From the NCBI GenBank assembly GCA_963921825.1, contig OY997588.1:121033329-121097328 (forward strand): DNA of 64,000 nucleotides, written 5' to 3'. The notes under the pieces are model-generated. The model did no database searches and had not been told where the DNA came from. It worked only from the letters and a program-made list of their open reading frames with translations. A program made the translations under genes and the position numbers. Shown in pieces: positions 1 through 11,003 of this stretch (position 1 is its first letter; every line of letters begins with the position of its first letter). The DNA comes from Erodium maritimum. Its lineage: Eukaryota; Streptophyta; Magnoliopsida; Geraniales; Geraniaceae.

Positions 1-280
1 ATGCCGGAGGTTGTCGTGCGTTTTATTTAATTGTTGAGTTTGGGTGGCCTTGAGAGCCCGTATTTAATTGTTGAGTTTGGGTGGCCTTGAGAGCCCGTAT
101 TTAATTGTTGAGTCGGGGTGGCCATGAGAGCCGTGTATTTAATTTGGTGTCTTGAGTGGCAGCGAGTGCCCGTGGGGTTGTTGAACCCGAGTCTTGACTG
201 TTGAGGTGTCTTGAGTGGCCTTGAGTGCCTGTGTGATTGAACTTGCCTGTGATTGTGATTGTGGTTACCTGGGGTGGTGA

Positions 281-528
281 GTTCTAAAGGTCGACAGCCT
301 GATCCGACTTAGTGTCGATGAATTGCGAGTTCTAAAGGTCGACAGCCTGATCCGACTTAGTGTCGATGAATTGCGAGTTTTAAAGGTCGACAGCCTGATC
401 CGACTTAGTGTCGAGGAATTGCGAGTTTTAAAGGTCGACAGCCTGATCCGACTTAGTGTCGAGGAATTGCGAGTTTGAAAGGTCGACAGCCTGATCCGAC
501 TTCGTGTCGAGGAATTGCGATAGGTCGA
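281..528 (+). repeat. 48-bp tandem repeat inside LTR-A copy 1
   Basis: Five successive units begin about 281, 329, 377, 425 and 473. Each carries the core GGTCGACAGCCTGATCCGAC followed by a short spacer ending GAATTGCGA. Units differ by only a few substitutions. The same repeat has four units in LTR-A copy 2 and about one in copy 4. Confidence 0.9.
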
Positions 529-807
529 ACCCTGACCTGATTGATATTGGTTACTGAGCAGCTGGTGTGCGATCCTTTGTGATCTTGTTTGGTGTTGTGT
601 CGTTTCGTTCGAGTCCTTGAGGAGGTCGTCGATAGTTGTATTGGGTCTACGCTGTTTTTATCGAGTGTCGAGTCTGTTGAGGAAGGTGACGGGTTGTGGG
701 TCAGTTGAGTACTTGAGTTGGGGACTGTAGTCCCGGTGTTGGGTTTGGTTTTAGTGTTACTGGCTTTTTCTGCTAATTATGCCATAGTCAGTCTGTTATC
801 CGTGGAG

Positions 808-823
808 GTGAGCGAACGCTCAC
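808..823 (+). other. Conserved palindrome in LTR-A
   Basis: GTGAGCG-AA-CGCTCAC is a perfect 7-bp inverted repeat with a 2-bp loop. It is followed by CTGCTTTTCCTACAG|GTAC, which looks like a splice acceptor. The same palindrome is at 11292-11307, 35112-35127 and 61590-61605, and a damaged version is at 20554-20569. Function is unknown. Confidence 0.8.
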
Positions 824-1098
824 CCCTAGCTGCTTTTCCTACAGGTACTGATCACCGGACGGACTAGGTTAGCTCTTGAAGTTCATGGAGCTTGGAGCGG
901 AGTCTGGTCTTTACTTTTGTTGAGTCTAGTGACGGATGTTGTACCTTGTCCACTTGTTGGGACGTTTTTGTATTGCAAATGCTATTATTTTGAGAAGTAA
1001 ATGGAAATGTCAAAGCTTTTATTGAAAACAGGTTTCAAGTGTTCATGTTTTTAAAAGTTCGCGTCCCGAGTTCGGTTCGCTGAAATCGGGGCGTGACA

Positions 1099-3297
1099 GA
1101 GGCATACAGACAAAGGGGTACAAAGCATGTCCAATTTGCTTGGATGACCTTGAATCACGTCACAGTCGCAACAGGACTTACTACGTTGGAGCCAGGAAGG
1201 ACTTGCCAGCTAATCACGCTCTTCGTAAGAATAAAAAAATCGACGGGAAACAAGAGAAAAGGAAATCCCGTCCCCAAAAGAATGGCTATGGAATATATGA
1301 AGAAATATCGGGAATTCAGTTTCCCATCATGTCATTACATCCAAAGTTTGTAAAGAAGACCAAGGGCGGCGAAGATAGGTTGTGTTGGACACATGAGTCG
1401 ATATTCTGGGAACTCCCATACTAGACATCTTTGACGACAAGGCACGCATTAGACGTGATGCATATTGAGAAAAATATTTGCGACAATCTTGTTGGAACCC
1501 TGTTCCACTTACCAGGAAAAACAAAAGATGATTTGAAAGCCAGACAAATGTGGCAGGATATAGGTGTGCACAATGATCTGTGGCCCCAAACAAGAGGTAG
1601 GACGACTTGTTTACCCTATGCCAACTACACGATCAAGCCTGAGAAGTGTAGGGAAGAGCTTGAAAAGGTTGCGAATATACAGTATCCGTCAGGGTATGCA
1701 GGATGCTTGAAAAACAAAATCAGCTTGAAGGATAAGAAGTTTTTCGGCTTAAAGACTCACAACAATCATGTGTTGCTGCAACGTATACTTCCTATCGTTA
1801 TACGCCCGTATGTGGCACCTCACGTGGCAACCGTTATCTGTGAGTTGGCAAATTTCTTTCAATCTCTCTGTGCAAGGGAGATTTCAAAAAAGAAACTGCA
1901 GCAGATGCAAGAAGATATTTACTTGATTCTCAGTAAGTTGGAGATGATATTTCCTCCGGCATTCCAAACTATCATGGTACATTTATGTAAACACCTTCCG
2001 TCTCAAGTTTTACAAACCGGTCCCGTCCACTATACTTGGATGTTCTCTATGGAACGTGAATTGGGGTATTACAAAAAATGGGTGCGCAACCACCAGTTTC
2101 CAGAGGGTTGCATCGCAGAATCATACATTAATCACCAATGTGCGACGTTCATCAATTTATACCTCGATAAATGAACCATCGAACCGGAGAAGCCAGATAG
2201 ATGGGGTATTTCAATAGTGTCTAACCATGTAATCCCATCAATTCAGCTGTGGGAGCCAACATTAACCACGAGGGAAAAAAAAGTTGCGCATTGGACAGTG
2301 ATGCAGAATTGTGAAGCTTTCCGGACCACAATGATAGATTTTATAGCGGATTACGAAAGTGAATACCCGCAATCAACCAGTGTTCATCATCGAATCGATA
2401 CATTCTGCACAATGTTCAAGGACACTGTAAGTGCAAAACTACCTAAATGGTGTATATATTTAGGTTTAACCATTATCTTACACATGGGTTTCTAGTAATT
2501 TCTGTTTCTTTGAATTACCAGATGGATCCTTATTCCGACCAAGATCAACAATATGCGGCGGCGAAGGCTTTGAGTCGTTATGTGCAGAGAGTCAATTTTT
2601 ATGCACAATGCCACGTATACGGTGTGAAATTCCTATCCGAAGATCGGTATAAGGGAAGAACATCACAGAATTGTGGAGTAATGCTCGAAGCAGAGGGCGA
2701 TGTTGTGTATTACGGTGTGTTGTTATATGTAGTCGAGCTTATCTACACGGGAAGGATGCCGGTAGTTTTGTTCAAATGCCGATGGTATGATTTGAATACC
2801 GTGATTGTAGATAATAGTTTGATATCGATAAATACCAACACAAATGCTTATAAGGATGATGCTTTCTGCCTCGCAACCATGGCCAAACAGGAAAGTTCTA
2901 ATTCTCAGTAACGCATATTTGTTATGTGAGTTGTCGACTTTCGAAGTTTACTTATAATTAATATTCTACGTTTGTGTGCATGTAACAGATATTCTACGTC
3001 GATGACCCGAAAAAAGGTGGAGGTTATAAGATCGTGAACAAGGTCGCACATAGAGGATTATTCATCTCCGAAAAGGTTGTGAATGAAATTTCATATGAAG
3101 TTGACACCCCTTACCAAGAGATCCAGCCTGAAACTTCTTGCCCAGTTGTAGCCGAACTACATGAAGTCCCTCATTCTGTTGGGGAACTGCAAGAGGTCGA
3201 AGATGTTGCGGATAACGACGACGTCGACGAGGATACTGAAGATGACTGGGATATTAGTCATGGATACAACAATGACGAGATGAACGACTCTGATTAA
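1099..3297 (+). pseudogene. TNP2-like CACTA transposase, broken
   Basis: The product would be the catalytic CACTA transposase (Transposase_21/TNP2), which binds and cuts the transposon ends. One reading frame from 1101 shows the zinc-binding stretch KACPICLDDLESR and then the family motif LDVMHIEKNICDN near 1450. Next come a DUF4218-like block (ending near 2170) and a DUF4216-like block (2522-3050). Four exons fit: to 2426, 2522-2890 and 2989-3297, all phase 0, with the first starting upstream. Lesions are TAG at 1422-1424, replacing the Trp of the conserved ELPYW, TGA at 2172-2174, and a donor site changed from GT to GA at 2891. The 5' half is cut off by LTR-A. The C-terminus is acidic. The family is clear; activity is not expected. 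Confidence 0.88.
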
Positions 3298-3434
3298 ATA
3301 TGCTAATTGTGTAACTCTGTTATAACTACAACAACCTACTATAACTACAGATTTTTGTAACACTGTTATTTGTGTACCACATATTTAGTTATTGCAGGTG
3401 GTTTCTGAAAGACGAAAAGGCAGTTATTTGAAAA

Positions 3435-4265
3435 TTATATGTTACCCACACCGACGGATAGGGTTCCATCCGTCGGGTAGGACATAAACCTTTCCGACGG
3501 ATCCAACCACCAAGAACAGAGAGCAAATCCCCTGTTTTGATTCCAAAATAGTCCAAAAATACATCAAATAACATTTTTTTGGATTCTAAAGTACATACCT
3601 AATTGTTTTTATCATATTAAAACATATTTGTGATGATTAATTGAATTATGTGTACCAAATGAGTCATTTTGATATTTATATAATTCCTTGCCTACGGAAA
3701 TGGTTAGATCCGTAGGAATAGAAATTCTTACCCTATGGATCACATATCCATAACTGAGCTTCATATATCCGTAGGTAAAGCTGGTTGACCATACTTCATC
3801 GATATCATTGACCACAATGTTCAGAAGGTTCCAACCATTCGATCACAGGATTTGGGGCATAAGGATAATCTTTATCACATTACATACAACATGAACGGTG
3901 TTGATTACATAATATAACAACGAAACACGGACTTACTGATTGAAATGATCATTTTTACAATGCTCAATGCATAGATATTGTACTATGAAATACGAACATG
4001 TTTAGCTCGAGTAGGAGATGTTCATATTAATACCTATCGTTTACAATTATGTGTAACATGCATGAACCATTAAATCTGTTAGCATTCCATTACGAATAGA
4101 ACGAGGGTCGGGAAGGATGACGGGTAGTTGGTCAAACCAGTCAATGGGTGTCTATAGACGGATGTATATCCGTCGGTAGGCCCGTGCCAAATCGATTTTT
4201 TCGCTAAGTGTCGTGGCCACAACGACGTCGTGTCAGATAATAATGTTTACAGACGGATCTCCAAC
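3435..4265 (+). repeat. Internal subterminal-type repeats of the CACTA element
   Basis: This gene-free stretch lies between the two CACTA genes. It contains inverted pairs such as CCGACGGAT...ATCCGTCGG (3450-3480), a GATCCGTAGG/ATCCGTAGG group (3700-3780), GACGGATGTATATCCGTC (about 4158) and GACGGATCTCC..CGTCGG (about 4250). These are the same motif family as the 3' subterminal repeats, placed directly upstream of the second gene's promoter. In En/Spm such motifs bind the TnpA protein. Binding here is inference. Confidence 0.6.
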
Positions 4266-4281
4266 CGTCGGCAAGAATTGT

Positions 4282-4292
4282 ATTATATAAAG
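4282..4292 (+). promoter_or_regulatory. TATA box for the second CACTA gene
   Basis: ATTATATAAAG lies about 30 bp before a CT-rich leader (4305-4350), a normal plant core-promoter arrangement. The leader ends in a probable donor at CACTGACAG|GTTCG near 4599. The intron is followed by an ATG at 5097. Confidence 0.5.
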
Positions 4293-4598
4293 CCCTCGAG
4301 CCCTAATTTCCTCTCAGTCGCTCGATCTCTCTTGATCTCTCTCTCCCTCACAGACGCCAGCTGCCTCCGACTCCGACCTCTTCGCCGGCCTCAACTCCGA
4401 CTCCGACGGCATCGCCGACCTCACCCGATTCCAAGCATCTCTGACCTCACCCCGACCTCACCCCGACTCCGAGCGTCTCCGACCTCTACCCCGACTCCAA
4501 CCTCATCGCCCACCCCGTCTCCGACCCCATCTTGGTCTCCGACCTCCCCCCGTCTCCGACCTCATCTCCGAGTACTGACATCTACGAGGCTTCACTGA

Positions 4599-5096
4599 CA
4601 GGTTCGTGTTCTCTTCATTTTTTGGGATTTATGATTTGAATTGATTTAGGGTCTGATTTGATTTAGGTTTGGTAAGGATTTAGGGTTTGAATTGATTTAG
4701 GTTTTGTATGGATTGAGAGTTTGAATTGATTTAGGGTGTATATGGATTTAGAGTTTCAATTCAGTTAGGGTTTGAAATGATTTAGGGTTGGAATTGATAT
4801 AGGGTTTGAATTGATTAAGGGTTTGAATTGATTTAGGATTTGATTTGATTTAGGTTTTGAATTGATTTCGTTTTCTACCTTGGGATTGTTCTTCTGCTTG
4901 TAGTTGGTAGATATGTAGACTGCAAGTCAGTTCTAGATATGTGTTTTTTGTTTTGGTAATGGTTTGGTAAGTAGTAAATTGATCAGTAGTAGATACAATT
5001 TGTCTTAGATAATGATTTTAGATACAATGTTGTGTACATAATGATTGTAGTCGTTATGTTTCTCTAACTGATTTATTTGTTATGTGAGTTTTCATT
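4599..5096 (+). other. Probable 5' UTR intron with TTTAGGG-like repeats
   Basis: The stretch 4620-4870 repeats the phrase GAATTGATTTAGGGTTT in degenerate form about a dozen times. It lies between a likely donor (4600) and the start codon at 5097. The TTTAGGG units resemble plant telobox sequence but are spaced irregularly. I see no coding signal. Confidence 0.5.
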
Positions 5097-7358
5097 ATGG
5101 GAAGGAAAAATAGCACACGGTTCTTCACCCGTCTCCAATTCTTGTTCAACCCTCAGACCCCTCAACAACCATCTGAATCGGGAGGCAATACGATCGCCTC
5201 TTCACAGTCTACAACTTGCGCTCCTCCCAATCGGCGCATAAGAGACTGCCGGACCCCCGCCAGTAGCGTGGATGAGGCAGCCTCCACAACAAGCACCCGT
5301 CCGCCTGCACCCAGCATCCGCTGTCCTCAGGAAGTCCTGGACGATGAAGATGTGGCTGCTATGTTGGAGGGAGAGGAGTCTAGGCCTCAAAAGAAGGCAA
5401 AGACGGGGAAAAGAGGCATGGTGACGAACAAAAACCTCCAACGTCGCCTGAAGGAGATGGCTGATGGGGGGAAATTCAAGTTGGAGCATAACGGGAAGGA
5501 AGTAACCGGCACGCTGGACCGTGGGGATGTCGTTAAGGTCATTGGCGCAACTATTCGTACGTACATGCCAATGAACAAACCTAACTTCGACAGCTTGCCT
5601 GAAGATGATCAGGAGGTTCTATTCCACCAGTTAACCGTAAGTGTAGTATTAAATTTTTCTTCTCATTACAATTTTTATTTAGTTTTGTAGTTTATTTCTG
5701 ATTGTTTGCCTTTTGTGTAGTGTATGTTTGAGTTCTGTCCTGGGGAGCACCATGTGGAGCTGCTGCAGTTCATAATGTCAACGGCCAGAAGCCGTTTTAG
5801 GGAGTTGAAGTATGAGATACACATGCGGGTCCTCAAATGGGAGAAGAAGAACCCGGGTGCGGGTCCTCAAATGGGAGAAGAAGAACCCGGGTGTAGCAGT
5901 GCCCACACCGTTCGAGTTTCTAGAACGTCTGGAGCAGTTCGAGTGGCTAGTCGACCACTTTAAATCCACGAAATTCAAGGTAAAATATTTGATTCTAATC
6001 AAAAAGTTGTCGAATCAGAATTTTTTTTACATATATCTCCGTGATAATAATTATTCTGTAGATTACTGAATTCAAATTTATAATAGTCTTAAACCTTAAA
6101 CAATACATTTATGTAAAACCAAATTAATACTAATTTTGAAATTTAAAACAATGAATTATGTTGAAGTTTTACACCAACTAAGAATGTGAAAACTAATAGG
6201 TTCCCTCTAGAGCACCATTATGTTATGCTAGACTATTATCCAATGTAGCAGCTAACTCCTAAAACGCGAAAACTAATAGGTTTTACGGATAAGGGAAATT
6301 TGTGTAGGTGATATATGCATTTTTAGCTTATTGTTCCTTTTCAATTTAATTCCATTATTAATATTATTGTTATGATATGTCCTTTATCTCTCTCATGTTA
6401 TTAGTAACCTACAATATGTTCCCGTTCAATATCAACCAATACTAGTTTTGTTTCATAATTTTCAGTTTATGTTTGAGTTTTTATAACACATAATTGCAGT
6501 TATTGAGCGATTGTGGGAGTGCAAATCGGAAAAAGAACCTCTAGGCTCACCACGGGGGTAGTATGGCATTCAAGAAACGGGCCAAACTTTGGCTTGCGCG
6601 CAAATCCCTTCTTCTCAGCATTGACGCTTACATAGAGGCTTACACGAAGGAAAATGACAAGAACGAGCACAACGTACAACGCGTGGTAAGTTTCTTGAAT
6701 TTTTGAGCAGGTTATTATATTTATATTAGGTAGTTTTTTATGGCATAAATTCATACAATATTACCACATATGTGTCGAATGCTGGGTTTCTTGCTGTATT
6801 TTTCATTAGGAAGAAGCGAAACTCATTGTGGAAGCGGCTCGGGAGAAGGTGAGCGAGTCAAGGATGACCGAGTGTGAGGATTCATCCCCTACCGTCTTCA
6901 CACCGTTGACTATGGAGGAGGAGCTACCCATCATGCAGCAAATCGTGAAGAAGCCCCAGAAGGGTAGATTCCAACCCGGTTTCGGTCATGCGGTCATCAT
7001 CCCAACAGTGAGGGATAGGCACGACGGTCACTGCTCCAGTGCGCGGTCTACAAGCTCATCTGAGGAGCTCGAAGAGTTGCGGACCCGCATGGAGCAGCAA
7101 GAGGCCGCGTTCGCACAACGTTTGGAGGAGCAGCGCCAAGCCATGATTGCTGAGCAGCGCAAACTGATGGAAGAGCAGCGCAAAGATATGGATGCCAGGT
7201 TTCAGGAAATGATGGCAATGGTTCTCTCCCAGCAAGCTGTCGTCCCTTCCACAGCGACCCCGTCTTTAGCGACCCCATCTTTAGTACCGTCATCAGACCC
7301 ACTCTCTGCAGTTCAACAGGCTTCTGCCCCACTCTCTTCACCAGCAAACCCCGAGTAG
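5097..7358 (+). pseudogene. Transposase_24 (Ptta/En/Spm) family gene, broken
   Basis: This is a second CACTA gene of the plant Transposase_24 type, likely TnpA-like. Four exons fit with clean GT/AG borders: 5097-5636, 5721-5979, 6500-6685 and 6810-7358. The family core is FEFLERLEQFEWLVDHFKS (end of exon 2), then the HHGGS and KENDKNEH stretches (exon 3). Exon 4 ends in a Glu/Gln-rich coiled coil with repeated EEQR, then a Pro/Ser-rich tail. Exons 1, 3 and 4 are multiples of three. Exon 2 is 259 bp, out of phase because of a 34-bp direct duplication, and TAG at 6542-6544 breaks exon 3. Apart from these two lesions the gene model is coherent. The role of Transposase_24 proteins is less defined than that of TNP2. 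Confidence 0.8.
5825..5892 (+). repeat. 34-bp tandem duplication causing a frameshift
   Basis: Two identical 34-bp copies (5825-5858 and 5859-5892) begin GCGGGTCCTCAAATGGGAG. The length is not a multiple of three, so the reading frame of exon 2 changes. Without one copy the exon would be 225 bp, in phase with its neighbours. Confidence 0.9.
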
Positions 7359-7599
7359 TAACATTTTCCCCCAAACTTTTATTCATTTTTAAAACTTTTA
7401 TATATGTTTGTATAAATAGATTGACATGACTTTTAACGATGTTATGGGTTGGAACAATTTTATTTTATGCACGATTGGATACAGTTTGTAGAATAATTTA
7501 TACAGGTTTACAGGTTTGCACAGGTACCAGACCCAGTTTAGGGTATATGCACGATTGGGTGCAACAATTTCAAATGTTTTTTTTGTTCTGGTCATAACA

Positions 7600-8145
7600 C
7601 TTCACCTACGGATACGAACCGTAGTTAAAGACAGATAGCTACGCTACGAATAGTATCCGTAGCCAAGGTTTTATACTTTACCTACGGATGGTATCCGTAG
7701 GAATAGTAGAAAACCTTGGCTACGGATACTATCTGTAGGTAAAGTATAAAACCTTGGCTATGGATCCTATCCGTAGGTATAGTACAAACCCTTGGCCACG
7801 GATATAATCCGTAGCCAGGACATCCGTAGGAAGAGTAAAAAAGCCTAGCTACGGATCCAATCCGTGGCAATGGTATCCGTAGGCAGAGAATAAAAACATC
7901 GCCTACAGATACAATCCGTCAGACAATGCGAACACATGGCCTACAAATACTATCCGTAGGTAAGTTGGTCAACCTTCCCTACGGATACTATCCGTAGGTG
8001 AGGATATCTCCTCACAGACGGACAAAACTGTCCGTCTTCCAAAAAGTTCCCCGACGAGACCAGGTCGACGGATGCATCCGGAGGCGAACATCCATACCGA
8101 CGGATATCAACACCTAGCCTACGGATCCTATGCGTCTGACAAGCC
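7600..8145 (+). repeat. 3' subterminal repeats of the CACTA element
   Basis: A dense run of CCTACGGATACTATCCGTAGG-type palindromes and half-sites occurs on both strands, roughly a dozen in 550 bp. The half-site is ATCCGTAGG or, near the end, ATCCGTC. No coding sequence is present. In En/Spm these are transposase-accessory binding sites needed for excision. Confidence 0.85.
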
Positions 8146-8161
8146 CCTTTCAGCAGTAGTG
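8146..8161 (-). repeat. CACTA terminal inverted repeat (right end)
   Basis: Read on the minus strand the end is CACTACTGCTGAAAGG, starting with the diagnostic CACTA. The left partner is not in the window. The base pairs after it (ATA) are the expected 3-bp duplication. Confidence 0.85.
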
Positions 8162-8395
8162 ATAGAATAACAACAAAATATACAAATTAACATAACATAT
8201 TTTATATTTTATATATCTATATGACTATATAACACATACACATTCGTAAAATCATACTCACGATTTATAAATATAATTATGCTTTATATATATAAAAAAC
8301 ATTATTATAATATATACACTCATTATTATATTCATACAATTATATATACAATTTGCACGAGAAGTAACCTATATATATATATATATATATATATA
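8162..8395. other. AT-rich spacer ending in a TA microsatellite
   Basis: No gene or clear element is visible. The last 25 bases before the next short element are an (AT)n run. Confidence 0.6.
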
Positions 8396-8643
8396 GGGGA
8401 GCTTTCGGGTATAAACCTTATTTCGGGTCAGAATGTAAAACTAATCCGGGCCATTGATTATCCAGATCAGATGGCCACCGAAATTCAGGGGGGGTGATGA
8501 TTGATTACGAAATCAATTATAAGATATGCATTAATTAAAAAGATATGCATTAAATCTGGGCCATTAATTCTACGATCCAAGGGCCCAGATTGATAGTTCT
8601 ACGTACTGATGAAAGATACAAATTTGTACCTGATTGTTATCCT
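8396..8643 (+). mobile_element. Short TA-flanked element, copy 1
   Basis: About 248 bp, present three times (see 11661 and 12042, both inverted). The two ends are imperfect inverted repeats around the phrases GGGTACAAACCTTAT, TCAGAACGTAGAACT and ATCTGGGCC. It has no coding capacity. Each copy is bordered on both sides by TA-rich microsatellite sequence. It is a non-autonomous, MITE-like element of unknown superfamily. Confidence 0.7.
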
Positions 8644-9181
8644 ATATATATATATAATAAACCTATGTATATACTGTAATAACCACTTCTGGTCAACGTC
8701 AGTCAAACCTGCGAAAAACAGGAAAATTTAAAATTTTTAAGACAGACACTTAACTTAACTTAAATTAACCCCGAGGGTCATACCGAACTTAAGTTGACCC
8801 CGTTATCGACTAAAATGAGTTACGGGGGACTCAGGGCAACTTTCTGGTCAATTTGGGAAAGATTGATTTTTCGCTGGAAAAGTCACCCGAGCGACGTTTT
8901 GGTCCATTCGAGGACCGTTTTGGACCCGAAAAGCTTAGCCGTCGTCGTAGCGGTCTTAGTTGGGCCGTTTCCTTGAAGCCCGTCTAGTTTAAAATTTTCT
9001 TGGGAAAAGTGCCCGTTCAGGGCCCGAAACGTCCGTTTTTCGCGAATCTGATTGGAAAATATCAACTAGATATTTTACAAAAGGTTTGAGACCCACCTTG
9101 ACACTTGTCAATTATATGGTGGTGTAATTTTTGGAGGGAAAAGGTGTGGTTGGGAAGTGTTGGCCGACCATATTGGTTAAA

Positions 9182-9199
9182 GGGGGGGGGGGGGGGGGG
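9182..9199 (+). repeat. Run of 18 G
   Basis: This is an uninterrupted G homopolymer inside LTR-A copy 2, at a place where copy 3 has no comparable run. Its length should be treated as approximate because such runs are error-prone in sequencing. Confidence 0.8.
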
Positions 9200-10443
9200 A
9201 GTTGGGTTTTGTGTTAGTTATTTTAAATTAGAAAAGAAGAAGAGAGAGTTTAGAGAGAGAAGGAGAAGAAGAAGAAGAAGGAAGAGAGGGAAGTTAGGGT
9301 TTGGAAGAAAATCAAACCTTTGGATCGTCTTGAAGCAAAGAGCAATCCCGTTCCCCTCGTTCTCCTCTACGGTAATACCCGAACCGTTTCTCGTTCCAAT
9401 TATTTTCAAGAGCTAGGGTTTGGTTATAAAATTTGGTTTAAGGTTGTGTAGAGATTAGAGAGGTGTTGGAGACGTTTTAGAGGTGTTTGGGAGAGAAATT
9501 TCACGTTTTCCGGTGACCGGAGGCTCGGGAGGAGCTCCGGCCACCGTGGGTGGTGGCCGGCAGGCCATGTGGTGGCTGGCCGGAGGTGGCAGCAGCCACC
9601 ACATGGTGGCCGAGCCCCTCCCTCAAACCCTAGGGCACGGCCAAGCCCTTTGGGTGGGGCCCACGTGCTCGGTTGTTCGTGTTTTAATTACTCGGGTAGT
9701 TTAAAACGTTCCCCGGACCATTTATCCTTAATCGAATCGAAATTTGGAATTAAATTGGAGAAGTTGTAATTAACGGGTTTTGGAAACTTTAAACGATAAT
9801 TAATTGACTTAGAAGTCGGAATTCGATTCCGTCAAGTGCGTTGGGTTCCTTGAAATATTCTAAGACCGTGGAAACGAAAACGGGGGCTTTTGGAGCCCCG
9901 GAAGGCAATTAACCAAAACCGGGCAGATTCGCCATGTCGGGCGAATCTGGCCCTTACGGGTCCTTTTTCGGCAATATCGAGTAATGGGGAAGTTTGGGAG
10001 TGATCGGCATTGTCGGGGTTACGTTTGGGCGTTAAGTAATTTTCGGTATATTCGTACTAGTTTAAAAGTACTTTGAATTTGTGTTCTGTTAGATCGTGCT
10101 ACGGACCGAGGCAAAGGGAAGCTCGGCGAGTGACTGGGTGTACTTCGGGTGTTGTTGGAGCGCTTTTGGGATTATATACGAGGTAGGGAAAAGTAGCCGG
10201 ATCTCGGCCCTGATTAGGGAAAGTTAATAGTAGAATTGCATGTGACACCGGGGTGTCGTGGGTTGAGTAGAATTATTTAAATATTAGAAAAGCATGATAC
10301 GGGATTGTAGCGTTTAAGAGAAAAGCATGTGACACTTAGTAGTGTCGTAGGAACAGAGAACTTAGCGATAATTGAATTACTGGAGGCATATGACCATGCC
10401 CAGAGGTTGTTTGTGAAACTAGTGATCTTAGAACTGTTGGAGG

Positions 10444-11003
10444 CATCGAGTATGCCGGAGGTTGTTGTGCGTTATTTATTGTTGAGTTTGGGTGGCCTTG
10501 AGAGCCCGTGTTATTTATTGTTAAGTTTGGGTGGCCTTGAGTGCCCGTGTCTTACTGTTGATGTTTTGGGGTGGCCGTGAGCGCCGTGGGGTTGTTGAAC
10601 CCGAGTCTTGACCGTTGGTGTGTCTTGAGTGGCAGTGAGTGCCGTGGGGTTGTTGAACCCGAGTCTTGGCCGTTGGTGTGTCTTGAGTGGCAGTGAGTGC
10701 CCGTGGGGTTGTGGAACCCGAGTCTTGACTGTTGAGGTGTCTTGAGTGGCCTTGAGTGCCTGTGTGATTGAACTTGCCTGTGATTGTGATTGTGGTTACC
10801 TGGGGTGGTGAGTTCTAAAGGTCGACAGCCTGATCCGACTTAGTGTCGATGAATTGCGAGTTCTAAAGGTCGACAGCCTGATCTGACTTAGTGTCGATGA
10901 ATTGCGAGTTCTAAAGGTCGACAGCCTGATCCGACTTCGTGTCGATGAATTGCGAGTTTGAAAGGTCGACAGCCTGATCCGACTTCGTGTCGAGGAATTG
11001 CGA
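10444..11003 (+). repeat. Minisatellites of LTR-A copy 2
   Basis: Two families follow each other. The first is GGTGGCCTTGAGAGCCCGTG and its variant GAGTGGCAGTGAGTGCC (10444-10790). The second is four 48-bp units with GGTCGACAGCCTGATC (about 10811-11003). Unit number and type differ between LTR-A copies. Confidence 0.85.

Larger units (their letters stand above)
1..1098 (+). mobile_element. LTR-A copy 1 (right part of a long LTR)
   Basis: This is the 3' part of a long terminal repeat seen five times in the window and called LTR-A here. It ends in a block finishing GGGGCGTGACA at 1098, as copy 2 does at 11583. It contains a degenerate 'GGTGGCCTTGAGAGCCCGT' minisatellite (1-240), a 48-bp tandem repeat (281-528), and a perfect short hairpin followed by a pyrimidine tract (808-840). 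Copies 2 and 3 show TG...CA ends and 5-bp target duplications, so the LTR reading is firm for the family. The left end is outside the window. It sits inside the CACTA transposase gene, and its target duplication should be GAGGC (1099-1103). Confidence 0.8.
1099..8161 (+). mobile_element. CACTA (En/Spm-type) DNA transposon, right-hand part
   Basis: The right end is the CACTA terminal repeat, read on the minus strand as CACTACTGCTGAAAGG. It is preceded by a dense set of subterminal palindromes built from CCTACGGAT/ATCCGTAGG. Inside are a TNP2-type transposase gene and a second gene of the Transposase_24 (Ptta/En/Spm) family, the usual pair in plant CACTA elements. The left part is missing because LTR-A copy 1 interrupts the transposase gene and the window begins inside that LTR. 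Flank base ATA (8162-8164) would be the 3-bp target duplication. Both genes carry stops or a frameshift, so this copy is not autonomous. Confidence 0.85.

Noticed and set aside
281-528. Regularly spaced repeats as a possible CRISPR array
   Set aside because: Units are contiguous 48-bp tandem repeats without unique spacers, inside a plant LTR.
1140-1424. Separate small gene
   Set aside because: It is the same frame as 1431-2174, split only by a stop in the TNP2 transposase.
4230-4598. 122-residue Pro/Ser/Arg-rich frame before the second CACTA gene
   Set aside because: It covers a TATA box and CT-rich leader and is made of short GC-rich repeats; more likely 5' leader than protein.
4620-4870. 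Interstitial telomere repeat
   Set aside because: TTTAGGG occurs only within a longer degenerate phrase and not in perfect tandem.
8279-8497. Tyr/Ile-rich small frame
   Set aside because: It is translated TA microsatellite and a non-coding element.
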